Part shown: positions 10,388 to 18,026 of the stretch, in pieces
Layout: every line of letters begins with the position of its first letter
Numbering within the stretch: position 1 is the first letter of the stretch
Origin: Massilia frigida
GTDB taxonomy: Bacteria > Pseudomonadota > Gammaproteobacteria > Burkholderiales > Burkholderiaceae_D
Assembly: GCF_011682175.1 (NCBI RefSeq)
Contig: NZ_WHJG01000004.1
Span: 62,001 to 126,000, forward strand
Length of the DNA: 64,000 nt
Reading direction: 5' to 3'
The notes under the pieces: generated by a model
What the model was told of the DNA's origin: nothing
The model's input: only the letters and a program-made list of their open reading frames with translations
The model's database searches: none
Position numbers and translations under genes: made by a program

Positions 10388-10416
10388 TTGCCGCTCGCGG
10401 CATGAACTGCTATGAT
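10388..10416 (+). promoter_or_regulatory. Sigma-70 promoter for the small gene-cysC unit
   Basis: TTGCCG at 10388-10393 (4 of 6 to the -35 consensus) is followed after exactly 17 bases by TGC-TATGAT, an extended -10 at 10411-10416. Transcription would begin near 10423, about 66 bases before the ATG at 10489. Confidence 0.55.
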
Positions 10417-10488
10417 AACGGCCAAGAAAAAATAACAAATAAACAAGCAGCGGCGCCTGGCAAGGGCAGCGGGACTTTTAGGAAAACG

Positions 10489-10758
10489 ATGGAACGATCC
10501 TGGGTGTATATCCGCTTTAATACGCGTAACGATAACGACAATCCCCTGCCGTGGCGCGTACTGACCGAGCGCGGCCGGGTCGATGGCGTGCTCGAACTCG
10601 ACCAGCAGTTCGCCGCCGAGGTGCGCTTTACCGCCAGCGCCGTGACGTCCTGCGACGAAGTCGAAGCCGGCGTGCTCAAGTGGCACCTCAAGGCCCATGG
10701 CTACCTGGCCTGGGATGGCGACGTGTGCACCGTGTGCGACCAGCCGGCGGCATCATGA
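10489..10758 (+). CDS. Small protein of unknown function upstream of cysC
   Basis: The ATG at 10489 is preceded by AGGA at seven bases and gives 89 residues beginning [16 protein letters not shown]. The protein is soluble-looking and acidic, with Cys residues at the end (CTVC). The stop overlaps the cysC ATG as ATGA, so the two are probably co-translated. I do not recognise a family. Real coding is supported by the ribosome site, the upstream promoter and the overlap with a known gene. Confidence 0.65.
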   Translation: MERSWVYIRFNTRNDNDNPLPWRVLTERGRVDGVLELDQQFAAEVRFTASAVTSCDEVEAGVLKWHLKAHGYLAWDGDVCTVCDQPAAS

Positions 10759-11369
10759 GCGCGCCTGTCCATCCGGACCTGACCTGGCAGCAGCACCCGG
10801 TCGACCGCGCGCGCCGGGCCGCCAGCAAGCAGCAAAATCCCTGTCTGTTGTGGTTTACGGGCCTGTCCGGCGCGGGCAAGAGCACGGTGGCCGGCATGGT
10901 CGAGCGCAGCCTGGCGGCGCGCGGCGCGCATACCTACCTGCTCGATGGCGACAATCTGCGGCACGGCCTGTGCCGCGACCTGGGCTTCGGCGCGGCCGAC
11001 CGGGTCGAGAATATCCGCCGCGCCGGCGAAGTGGCGCGCCTGATAACGGACGCCGGCTTGATCGTGTTGAGTGCCTTCATTTCGCCGTTCCGCTCGGACC
11101 GCGAGCTGGTGCGCAGCCTGATGCCGGCCGGCGAATTCATCGAGATTTTTGTCGATGCGCCGCTGGACGAGTGCGAGCGGCGCGATCCGAAGGGCCTGTA
11201 CCTCAAAGCGCGCGCCGGGCAGTTGCCCAATTTTACGGGACTCGATTCGCCTTACGAGGCGCCGCGGCAGCCGGAAGTGCGGCTCGATACCCTGCGCGAC
11301 GATGCCGAGACCTGCAGCGCGCAGGTGATGGCGTATCTGGAGCGCAGCGGCTTGATCGCGCCGGCTTAG
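10755..11369 (+). CDS. cysC: Adenylyl-sulfate (APS) kinase
   Basis: This 204-residue enzyme phosphorylates adenosine 5'-phosphosulfate to PAPS, the donor for sulfate assimilation or sulfotransferases. The P-loop is [15 protein letters not shown], followed by the family motifs [16 protein letters not shown] and [11 protein letters not shown]. The conserved [12 protein letters not shown] and FTGLDSPYE regions are also present. The length is normal for free-standing CysC. No cysD/cysN or PAPS reductase genes lie nearby. Its position beside an O-antigen cluster leaves open a role supplying PAPS for polysaccharide sulfation, though no sulfotransferase is seen. Confidence 0.95.
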   Translation: MSAPVHPDLTWQQHPVDRARRAASKQQNPCLLWFTGLSGAGKSTVAGMVERSLAARGAHTYLLDGDNLRHGLCRDLGFGAADRVENIRRAGEVARLITDAGLIVLSAFISPFRSDRELVRSLMPAGEFIEIFVDAPLDECERRDPKGLYLKARAGQLPNFTGLDSPYEAPRQPEVRLDTLRDDAETCSAQVMAYLERSGLIAPA

Positions 11370-11382
11370 GCGCCGGCGCGCA

Positions 11383-12165
11383 TCAGGTCTGCGCCAGCTT
11401 CTGCAAGGCCGCCGGATCGAGAATGATCAGGCGGTGCGTGCCCTTTTCGATAATCCCCTGCTGCACCAGGGTCAGCAAGGTACGGGTGACCGTTTCGCGG
11501 CTGGTATTGATCATGTTCGCGATATCCTGGTGGGTCGGCAGGTTTTCCACCACTTCCACATCGCCGTCCTTCTTTTCCTTGAGCAGTTCCAGGAAGGTGT
11601 AAATCCGCTTGGCCGTGTTGTGAATGCTGAGCAGCGCGCGGAACTGCGAATCGCGCTGCACTTTTTCCGCCAGAAAGCGCAGCATGTGATTGGCCACCGA
11701 TGGCGAGTGCGAAAACAGGTGCAGCGCCGTGTTGCGCGGCAGCAGGGCGACCATCACCGGACTGAGCGCCACCACCGAAGCCGAGCGGGTCGAACCGTTA
11801 ATCACGGCAATTTCGCCGAAGAAGTCGCCCGGCGCGAGCATGCGCAAGCCGATCGCGCGCCCGTCTTCGGTCACGTCGATCACTTGCAGCTGGCCCGACA
11901 GCAGGAACAGCAGGCTGTCGCCGCTGGCGCCTTTTTGCAGCACCACATCGCGCTTGGCATAGGTACGGATGCGCAAGTCCGTCATCACTTGGCGCATTTC
12001 ATCTTCGCTCAGGTTGGCCAGCAGGGGAATCTTGCGCAGATGAATCTGAAAGCTGATCTTGTTCTGCGAATCCTTGGGCACCGGCATCACAGAACCGGCG
12101 TCGGCCGCGCTGACCGGCGCGCCGTGCTTGGGCGCGGACACGATATTGTTGTTGTCTGTACTCAT
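11383..12165 (-). CDS. CRP/FNR-family transcriptional regulator, CRP-type ligand pocket and DNA-reading helix
   Basis: The ATG at 12165 has GGAAG at about eight bases and gives 260 residues. After a 35-residue variable N-terminus comes a cyclic-nucleotide-binding domain (about 45-165) with FFGEIAV (117-121) and STRSAS (125-130). These correspond to the phosphate-cassette Glu, Arg and Ser of E. coli CRP. After the dimer helix, a winged helix (about 205-255) contains TSRETVTRTL (221-230), with the R-E-x-x-x-R that reads TGTGA in CRP. It lacks the N-terminal Cys cluster of FNR. It is the last gene of the leftward unit headed by an adenylate cyclase, 13 bases after the VanZ-like gene. It may bind cAMP; a Clp-like response to c-di-GMP is an alternative. 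Confidence 0.88.
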   Translation of the reverse strand: MSTDNNNIVSAPKHGAPVSAADAGSVMPVPKDSQNKISFQIHLRKIPLLANLSEDEMRQVMTDLRIRTYAKRDVVLQKGASGDSLLFLLSGQLQVIDVTEDGRAIGLRMLAPGDFFGEIAVINGSTRSASVVALSPVMVALLPRNTALHLFSHSPSVANHMLRFLAEKVQRDSQFRALLSIHNTAKRIYTFLELLKEKKDGDVEVVENLPTHQDIANMINTSRETVTRTLLTLVQQGIIEKGTHRLIILDPAALQKLAQT

Positions 12166-12178
12166 GCAAATACTTCCG

Positions 12179-12508
12179 TCATTGATAGGCGTGCAGCAGG
12201 GGGGCGCACAGCGCCACCGTGGCGATGCCGGCGGCATTGGCCGCCATGTCGCGCCAGCAAAATTTTCGCCCCGGCACCAGTTCTTGCAGGATTTCGATCA
12301 GCAGGCCGGCCAGCAACAGGCCCAGCAAGCTCGCTTGCAGGATCCAGCCTCCGGGCACCATGCGGGCCAGCAAGAGGGCGAGCACGCCGAAGGCGAGAAA
12401 ATGCAGCAGTTTGTCGTTCGGTAAAGGCGGCAGCCATTCGTTCGGTACCAGGCAGCCTGCCACGATAGCAACCGTGCCCAGTAAAAACAAGATCAATTCC
12501 CAAGTCAT
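12179..12508 (-). CDS. VanZ-like small membrane protein
   Basis: The ATG at 12508 gives 109 residues (MTWELILFLLGTVAIVAG...). Three or four hydrophobic segments are present, with the VanZ-type motif NDKLLHFLAFGVLALL and a second conserved stretch LIEILQELVPGRKFCWRDM, including the D of the ND-K-x-x-H pattern. The function of such proteins is generally unknown; the name comes from teicoplanin-resistance VanZ. It lies 13 bases before the CRP-type gene and 76 bases after the TPR/barrel gene on the same strand, probably within one transcript. Resistance is not implied. Confidence 0.75.
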   Translation of the reverse strand: MTWELILFLLGTVAIVAGCLVPNEWLPPLPNDKLLHFLAFGVLALLLARMVPGGWILQASLLGLLLAGLLIEILQELVPGRKFCWRDMAANAAGIATVALCAPLLHAYQ

Positions 12509-12584
12509 AAAGTCCACATCAACAGTCGGACCGCCGGCAGCGATTGCACCCGCGGTTCCGCCAGCAGCGTGCTGGACTGTTATC

Positions 12585-13925
12585 TTACCAGTTGTCGGTG
12601 CGCCAGCTGAATTGGACCGCACGGCTGTCGTACTGGAACAGGGGAATGTTCTCGCGGTTCCAGGTGCGCCGCAGTTCCAGTTGCAGGGCACTGTGGGTGC
12701 CGACCGGCACTTGCAGGCTGGCGCGCAGCTGGGTGGTGTTCTGGCGCCGGGTGGTATCGATCAGGCCCGGCGAATAGGCCCGCTCGCTACGCCACGACTG
12801 GCGGCTGATGCCCAGTTCGCCGATGGCCTTGTCGTTCAGCGCGCCGAACAGGTTGACCGAGCCGTACCAGGCGCTGCGGTCGCCGCCCGGACGGCTGGCC
12901 CGGCCCTGGTCGGCCAGCGCGCCGGCCGCCAGCACCACCGTGGCGCGCTTGGCGCTCCAGGCCACGGTGCTGCCCAGGTCGAGCGTGTGCGAATCGTAAT
13001 AGCGGCGGGTCGGATACTCGGCCCCGCTGTAGCCGGCCGTCAGCGCCCAGCTGGTCGCTTCGCCCAGCGCCACCGGCGGCACGGCGCGCAGCAGCAGCTG
13101 GCCCTGGCGCTGGTACAGGTCGCCGCCGAGGCGCACCAGGCCGAAAGCGGCCGTCGCGCGCCCAGTCCAGGCGCCGGCATTCCATGGCTTTTCCAGCGCC
13201 AGCAAGCCCGAGGTGCTGTCCTGGCTGTCGACCTGGCTGTGGCGCAGCGCGCGCAACTGGGCAATGAGCAGCATGCCGCGGCTGCCGAGCGGCTGGTTGA
13301 AGTCGCCCGAGAGCAGGTTGAAATGGTCGCCCTTGGGCAGCGAATCGGGGCCGAGCTCCACCTGGGACAGCTGGTTGCCGCTGCCGACGGTGACGAAGCG
13401 GTTGCTGGAACCCTGGTTGACGTTGCTGTCGTAGCCGCGTCCGAGCTTGAACGACATGGCGCGCCGTGCCACCTGCGCTCCCTTGCAGCCGGACTTGCGG
13501 TAGTGGGCGATCAATTCACGGATCGCGGGCGGTGGATCGAAACGCGTCTCGATCTGCTCGAACATGCGTTCGGCTTCCGACTCGTTGCCCAGCGAGCAAT
13601 GGCTGATGGCCAGGTCGAGCCAGGCGCCCGCGTGCAGGGAATTTTTTTCCAGCAAGCGTTCGAGCTTGCCGGTGGCTTCGTCGGGCCGCCCTTCGGACAG
13701 GGCGCGCAGGGCGTCGAGGTAGAGTTTTTCTTCCTGGGCGGCAATGTCGTCGGCGCGGGCATCGGGCGGCGCCGGGGCCGCTTCGGCAGCCTCGGCGGCG
13801 TCCGGGACGGCGGCGGCCGCGACGACACTCTCAGCGGGCGCGCTTGGTCCGTCGTCCTGCTGGGCGTGGGCGGCGGCGCACAGGGTGGCGCCGGCCAGCA
13901 GCAGGGTCCATGGAGCGCGCCTCAT
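12585..13925 (-). CDS. Outer-membrane protein with N-terminal TPR region and C-terminal beta-barrel
   Basis: This 446-residue protein begins with a signal peptide (MRRAPWTLLLAGATLCAAAHA). An Ala/Pro/Asp-rich stretch and TPR-like helices follow (about 60-150, LDALRALSEGRPDEATGKLE). The rest is a beta-barrel beginning near KLGRGYDSNVNQG and ending in ...QFSWRTDNW; a terminal aromatic residue is typical of outer-membrane barrels. This TPR-plus-barrel layout occurs in Slam/DUF560 surface-export proteins and in polysaccharide porins of the PgaA type. The ATG overlaps the end of the adenylate cyclase gene as ATGA, so the two are coupled. Its cargo is not evident; a sensor or export role linked to the cell surface is possible. 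Confidence 0.75.
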   Translation of the reverse strand: MRRAPWTLLLAGATLCAAAHAQQDDGPSAPAESVVAAAAVPDAAEAAEAAPAPPDARADDIAAQEEKLYLDALRALSEGRPDEATGKLERLLEKNSLHAGAWLDLAISHCSLGNESEAERMFEQIETRFDPPPAIRELIAHYRKSGCKGAQVARRAMSFKLGRGYDSNVNQGSSNRFVTVGSGNQLSQVELGPDSLPKGDHFNLLSGDFNQPLGSRGMLLIAQLRALRHSQVDSQDSTSGLLALEKPWNAGAWTGRATAAFGLVRLGGDLYQRQGQLLLRAVPPVALGEATSWALTAGYSGAEYPTRRYYDSHTLDLGSTVAWSAKRATVVLAAGALADQGRASRPGGDRSAWYGSVNLFGALNDKAIGELGISRQSWRSERAYSPGLIDTTRRQNTTQLRASLQVPVGTHSALQLELRRTWNRENIPLFQYDSRAVQFSWRTDNW

Positions 13926-15772
13926 GCGGCCGCCTCCAGCGTGTAGAGCTGCATCGGGTGCTCCTTGCCGCGCAGGGTGTGCTGCCCCAGGCTGATGAAA
14001 CGGTGACGCCTGGCGTAGGCCACGGTGCCTTCGCCGATGATGACGTCGTAAGGGAAGTCGCGCGCCGCCTGTTCCAGGCGCGAGGCGGTGTTGACGCTGT
14101 CGCCGACTGCCGTATAGATGCTGCGGAAGGCGGTGCCATAGTCGCCCACCATGGCCGGACCGCTTTCAATGCCGATGCGCACGCGCAGCGGCTGGCCGCC
14201 GGCACGTACCCGGGCCCGGCTCAGCATGGTCACTTCGCGCAGGATGTGGGCGGCGGCGTCGAGCGCCAGGTCGGCGTGCTCGTCGTTGGGAATCGGCGCG
14301 CCCCAGAAGGCCACCAGGCCGTCGCCCGTGTATTTGTCGAGCGTGCCGCGCTGTTCCAGCACCGGACGGGTCAGGCAGTCGAGGAAATCGGTGGTCAGGC
14401 GCGCCGCTTCTTCGACCGGCAGCGATTCGACCTGGGTGGTGTAGCCTTGCATGTCGGCGATCAGGGTGGTCACTTGCAGGCTGCGCGGGGCCAGCGGGTC
14501 TTTCAGGCCGCTGCGCAGCAATTCGTCGACCACTTCGCCGGCCACGTAGCGGCGCATGGTATCGAGCAGGCGGCGCGAGCCGGACTGCGCCAGCTGCCAG
14601 TGGAAGGGCACGCCCACGGCCAGCAGGAACAGGATCGCCAGCAGCGGGCCGCTGACGGAAAAATGGGCGTCGTGGGCGCTCAGGCCGTAGGCCAGGGCCA
14701 GCCAGGCCAGCGCGGCGGCGCCCAGCATCAGCACATTGAAGGCAGCCGACAGGCGCGCGAAGGTCAGGCTGGCCAGGGCCGCCACGGCGGCGGCGAACAG
14801 CACCGCCAGCAGGCGCCCGGGCCAAGGCGCCGGGGCCAGGCCGCTGTCGCGGTCGAGCAGGGTGGTCAGCATCGCGGCGTGCACCAGCAGGCCGGCGCTG
14901 TTGCGCCCCAGGGGCGAGGCGACCCGGTCGCCGATGCTCAGCGAGGACGAGCCGATCAGTACCAGGCGGCCGGCCACCAGCGACGGGTCCACGCGTCCGT
15001 CCAGCACGTCGCCAGCCTTGGCCACCAGGTAGGCGTCGAGCGAGCGGGTGAACGGCACGCGCACGAAGCCATCTTCGCGCGCGGTCTGGGCCACCTTGGG
15101 CGGCTCGCCGCAGCAGTCGAGCAGGGCGCGCGCCAGGGTCGGGTAGCGCCGCCCTTCGAACCAGGTGTACATGGGCACGCGCCGCAGCACGCCGTCGGGG
15201 TCCGGCAGTACGCCGATATTGCCCACGTGCGGGGCGGCGGCCAGGCCGGCGTGGTTGGCCATGTAGCCGTAGGCCGCAGCCGCGCCGGCGGCGGTGCCGG
15301 CCTTGCTGCCGCCGGCGGGCTGGCCGAAGCGCAGGGGCTGGGGACGCTGTTCGTAATCGAAGACCTGGGCCAGCACCACCGGACCTTGCTGCGCCAGCAC
15401 GGCCAGGCGGGCGTCGCCGCCGGGGTCGCCCGGCTCGCCCTGGATGATGTCCAGCGCCACCCCGCGCGCACCGTCGCCCAGCAAGGTTTCGACCAGTTCG
15501 GCCAGGCGCTCGCGCGACCATGGCCAGGGATGGGCGGCCAGGCTGGTTTCATCGATGTCGACCACCAGGATGCGCGTCTCGAGGGTGTCGACCGCCTGCG
15601 CCACCACGAAGCGGTCGCGCAGCCACTCGTCGGCGGCGTCCAGCGCGGACGGGCCGCGCGGCAGCTGCGCCCACGCGGCCAGCAGCAAGGCGGCGAGCGG
15701 GATGGTCAGGTGCAGAAAAGAGGCGGAAGGGAGGCGCAAGTTGACCCGTACTGTGGAAAGTGTCCCCGCCAT
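13922..15772 (-). CDS. CHASE2-domain class III adenylate cyclase
   Basis: The ATG at 15772 (MAGTLSTVRVNLRL) gives 616 residues. A membrane segment near 25-40 is followed by a periplasmic CHASE2 sensor domain (about 55-320, ILVVDIDETSLAAHPWPWSR). Three membrane helices come next, then a class III cyclase domain (about 432-610). Metal-binding Asp residues are in LIADMQGY and YTGDGLVAFWG. The adenine-selecting Lys (TLDKYTGD) and Thr (YTAVGD) are present, as are the transition-state Asn and Arg (DSVNTASRLE), so it should be active on ATP. I prefer this start because TATACT at 15815-15820 would be the -10. It heads the leftward unit that ends with the CRP-type gene. The CHASE2 ligand is unknown. 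Confidence 0.92.
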   Translation of the reverse strand: MAGTLSTVRVNLRLPSASFLHLTIPLAALLLAAWAQLPRGPSALDAADEWLRDRFVVAQAVDTLETRILVVDIDETSLAAHPWPWSRERLAELVETLLGDGARGVALDIIQGEPGDPGGDARLAVLAQQGPVVLAQVFDYEQRPQPLRFGQPAGGSKAGTAAGAAAAYGYMANHAGLAAAPHVGNIGVLPDPDGVLRRVPMYTWFEGRRYPTLARALLDCCGEPPKVAQTAREDGFVRVPFTRSLDAYLVAKAGDVLDGRVDPSLVAGRLVLIGSSSLSIGDRVASPLGRNSAGLLVHAAMLTTLLDRDSGLAPAPWPGRLLAVLFAAAVAALASLTFARLSAAFNVLMLGAAALAWLALAYGLSAHDAHFSVSGPLLAILFLLAVGVPFHWQLAQSGSRRLLDTMRRYVAGEVVDELLRSGLKDPLAPRSLQVTTLIADMQGYTTQVESLPVEEAARLTTDFLDCLTRPVLEQRGTLDKYTGDGLVAFWGAPIPNDEHADLALDAAAHILREVTMLSRARVRAGGQPLRVRIGIESGPAMVGDYGTAFRSIYTAVGDSVNTASRLEQAARDFPYDVIIGEGTVAYARRHRFISLGQHTLRGKEHPMQLYTLEAAA

Positions 15773-15814
15773 CTGATGCTTAAACAGAAACGTTGCCGAG
15801 GTAAAAGACCTGCA

Positions 15815-15820
15815 AGTATA
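15815..15820 (-). promoter_or_regulatory. Candidate -10 box (TATACT, leftward) for the adenylate cyclase unit
   Basis: The leftward strand reads GCTATACTTGC, 43 bases before the ATG at 15772. It lies in the 237-base divergent region shared with the FecR gene. No strong -35 is seen. Confidence 0.4.
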
Positions 15821-15944
15821 GCGCCTGTTGCGCGCCAAGGCCATCGGGAGTGTGTCCGCATGTTCCGCGGCGCATACATTATGAAGAGCAAGCGCTGCCA
15901 GGCTTGTCGCAGGAACGTCGCAGAATTGTATCGGGATGCAAAAA

Positions 15945-15960
15945 TGTGACGTACAACACG
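15945..15960 (+). promoter_or_regulatory. Imperfect CRP-type site before the FecR gene
   Basis: The sequence is TGTGA-cgtaca-ACACG, 8 of the 10 fixed positions of TGTGA-N6-TCACA. A -10-like CATAAT lies at 15982-15987. Taking the start at about 15994, the site centre (15952.5) is at -41.5, the standard class II activator position. It also lies about 145 bases before the leftward cyclase start. Confidence 0.4.
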
Positions 15961-16009
15961 TTTTCGATGCCGGGATGAGAGCATAATCTCAATTAGTAAG
16001 GGAGAATTT

Positions 16010-17401
16010 ATGTTTAGTCAATCAATTATCAGAGCTGGATTCATGTCTGTCGCGTTCGCCGCATCGTGCGCCGCGCTGCCGCACGCCGTCGCTGGCGAAG
16101 CGGGCCGCATCGTGTTCGTGACCGGCGAAGTGCAGGTGGCCAGCCGCGCCGCCGTGCTCGACAGCGCGGTGCAGGAGGGCGACCAGCTCACCACCGGCGC
16201 CCAGGGCTATGTCTATATGAAGACGGTCGACGGCGGCTTCCTGATCCTGCGTCCGAACAGCAAGGCGCGCATCATCGCCTACAAGGTCGACGTCGCCAAT
16301 CCGGCCAACACGCGCGTCAAGCTCGAGCTGCTCAGCGGCGTGGCGCGCAGCATCTCCGGCCAGGGCGTCAAATTGTCGCGCCAGAACTACCGCTTCAATA
16401 CGCCGGTGGCCGCCATCGGCGTGCGCGGCACCGACTTCATCGTCTCCACCGACCAGCAGACCTCGCGCATTGCGGTGGTCTCGGGCGGGGTGGTGGTGAG
16501 CGGCTTTGCCGGCGCCTGCCGCCCGGAAGGCGGGGGACCGTGCGAAGGCGCGGCCAGCCGCGAACTGTTCGCCGGCCAGCCTGGCATGCTGCTGCAGGTA
16601 GAGCGCGGGCAAAATATTCCCAAACTGCTCAACAGCCCGGCCAGCAATCCGGACAAGATCGTCCCGCCGCGTTCGGACGAACCGGCAGGTCACGCCGCCA
16701 CCACCGTGCCGGCCACGCCGGGCACCGCAGTCAACCTCGAGGCGCAGAAAGACAGCAGCAAGCAGATCGCCAAGGCGGCGGTGGCCAACAATGCGAATAA
16801 CAATAACAACAATAGCAATAACAACAACGGCAACAATGGCAACAGCGGCGTGCTGCCCGAGCCGATCGTGGTGGTGCCAGTACCGGTGCCGGAAGTGCCG
16901 AAAGGTCCCGAAGTCATCTGGGGGCGCTGGGAGCGTATCGCCAATACGCCGCCCGATCCGGCCGTCATTGAACGCTTGAGCAATCCCGATTATGACCAGG
17001 GCTATGTGCTCGGTGCGTATGCGGTGCGCAGGCAGCTGGCCAACAAGCTGGTGCTGCCGACCGAAGGCACGGCATCGTTCGCCCTGGTGAGCGGCGAGGC
17101 GACCCTGCAGCGCGCCACCGGCGACGCACTCGGGGCCACCATTGGCGACGCCAGCCTCAAGGTCGATTTCGGCAAGAAGACCTTCACCACCAGCATGATG
17201 GTCTACAGTCCGGAAACACAGATGAAAGTGACCGGCGTGGGTGACGTATTCCCCAAGGGCGACTTGTACAACCAGGCGGTCTCGAATTCGCTGATCCGCG
17301 GTTACCTCAGTGGCGACAAGGGCACGGCGGCGACCTTCATCTTCAAGTCGCGCAACGACCCGAACCTGACCGCCGAAGGCATCACGGTGTGGGCGCGTTG
17401 A
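16010..17401 (+). CDS. Secreted FecR-domain protein with polyasparagine linker
   Basis: This 463-residue protein has a good ribosome site (GGAG five bases before the ATG) and a signal peptide ending near AVAGEA (about residue 28). A FecR-type domain spans about 31-170 (GRIVFVTGEVQVASR; NYRFNTPVAAIGVRGTDF). An Ala/Pro-rich region and an Asn-rich run (about 260-280) lead to a Pro/Val linker and a C-terminal globular domain (about 305-463). No sigma factor or TonB receptor gene is adjacent, so this is not a classical iron-sensing FecR. FecR domains next to CHASE2 cyclases are common in proteobacteria. A cell-envelope ligand or scaffold role is likely. Leftward neighbour: the cyclase operon. Confidence 0.85.
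   Translation: MFSQSIIRAGFMSVAFAASCAALPHAVAGEAGRIVFVTGEVQVASRAAVLDSAVQEGDQLTTGAQGYVYMKTVDGGFLILRPNSKARIIAYKVDVANPANTRVKLELLSGVARSISGQGVKLSRQNYRFNTPVAAIGVRGTDFIVSTDQQTSRIAVVSGGVVVSGFAGACRPEGGGPCEGAASRELFAGQPGMLLQVERGQNIPKLLNSPASNPDKIVPPRSDEPAGHAATTVPATPGTAVNLEAQKDSSKQIAKAAVANNANNNNNNSNNNNGNNGNSGVLPEPIVVVPVPVPEVPKGPEVIWGRWERIANTPPDPAVIERLSNPDYDQGYVLGAYAVRRQLANKLVLPTEGTASFALVSGEATLQRATGDALGATIGDASLKVDFGKKTFTTSMMVYSPETQMKVTGVGDVFPKGDLYNQAVSNSLIRGYLSGDKGTAATFIFKSRNDPNLTAEGITVWAR
16787..16845 (+). repeat. AAC/AAT trinucleotide run encoding an Asn-rich linker
   Basis: About twenty triplets, mostly AAC or AAT with a few GCG, AGC and GGC interruptions, code for an Asn-rich linker in the FecR protein. 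Such runs can change length in frame by slippage. Confidence 0.7.
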
Positions 17402-17479
17402 CGGCCCTGCGGGGCGGGACTGTTGCCGCGCCCGTATTATCAGGATCGCCCGTTTATTAACTGCGCGATTATCAGTTCC

Positions 17480-17508
17480 AAGGCCGCCGATAAGGCGGCC
17501 TTTTCTTT
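17480..17508 (+). terminator. Rho-independent terminator after the FecR gene
   Basis: A perfect nine-base stem, AAGGCCGCC (17480-17488) and GGCGGCCTT (17494-17502), with a GATAA loop is followed by TTCTTTT. It separates the FecR gene from the giant gene downstream. Confidence 0.9.
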
Positions 17509-17889
17509 TGGGGTTTATGTCGCAGCAAAGGCTTATGGAAACGTGGGACTCGAGATAATCATTTCCAAATTACAAGGGTAGTAATTGAATACGCTTTGGG
17601 GCGAGGCCGCCGAATGCAAGGGGGCCGCGCTGTGCGGGCAGGGCTGCGGGGCATGGGGCGCCTGCGGGCGGCTAAAAACACATATGGATATTCGGCTGAT
17701 TAAGCCCGGCTTAAAACAGGCCGATTTAAGCGGACGCGCCGCGCATATTATCTGCCGCAAACGGGCCGGCAATGAAATGCATAAAAATGCGGCAGCGCAG
17801 CGTTAACTGCTCAATAAAGCAGCAAAATTTGTTCAAGAGCAAAATATAAAGCCAAAAAATCGGGAAAAAAGTGCGATTAAGCGGGGTTT

Positions 17890-17905
17890 TGTGATGGCGG
17901 TCACA
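17890..17905 (+). promoter_or_regulatory. Perfect CRP-type binding site (TGTGA-N6-TCACA)
   Basis: The sequence TGTGA-tggcgg-TCACA matches all ten fixed bases of the CRP consensus. Its centre (17897.5) lies 31.5 bases before the -10 box at 17929, about -43 from the expected start, so it fits class II activation. The CRP-type regulator at 11383-12165 has the recognition residues to bind it. Confidence 0.8.
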
Positions 17906-17928
17906 ACCTGTGCCCCACGATGTGGCAA

Positions 17929-17934
17929 TATACT
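17929..17934 (+). promoter_or_regulatory. -10 box (TATACT) for the giant secreted-protein gene
   Basis: TATACT lies 95 bases before the ATG at 18027, downstream of the CRP-type site. No -35 hexamer is recognisable, as expected of an activator-dependent promoter. Confidence 0.55.
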
Positions 17935-18026
17935 CCCTGTTCTGCAAAAAAGGCGTCTGGCGGGGTACTTCTACCCTGCCCGGGCCGCAGAAATTTGGTT
18001 ATATCTATTCATTTAAAGGATCAATC

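Larger units (their letters stand above)
17402..18026. other. Intergenic region upstream of the giant secreted-protein gene
   Basis: These 625 bases hold a strong terminator for the FecR gene (17480-17508), an AT-richer stretch with no convincing gene, a perfect CRP-type site (17890-17905) and a -10 box (17929-17934). The leader of about 86 bases contains a small GGGTA-CTTC-TACCC hairpin (17963-17976). A 73-codon frame at 17585-17806 looks random. Confidence 0.7.

Noticed and set aside
12179-12508. Glycopeptide resistance gene vanZ
   Set aside because: Only the broad VanZ-like membrane fold is shared; no other van genes are present and the host is Gram-negative.
16010-17401. Classical FecIR iron-signalling anti-sigma factor
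   Set aside because: It has a signal peptide instead of the cytoplasmic anti-sigma domain, and no sigma factor or TonB receptor gene is adjacent.
17585-17806. 73-codon plus-strand frame in the intergenic region
   Set aside because: No ribosome site, odd composition and no recognisable domain.
17910-18026. In-frame upstream extension of the giant gene from a GTG
   Set aside because: It would include the -10 box and lacks a ribosome site, whereas the ATG at 18027 has AAAGGA at good spacing.
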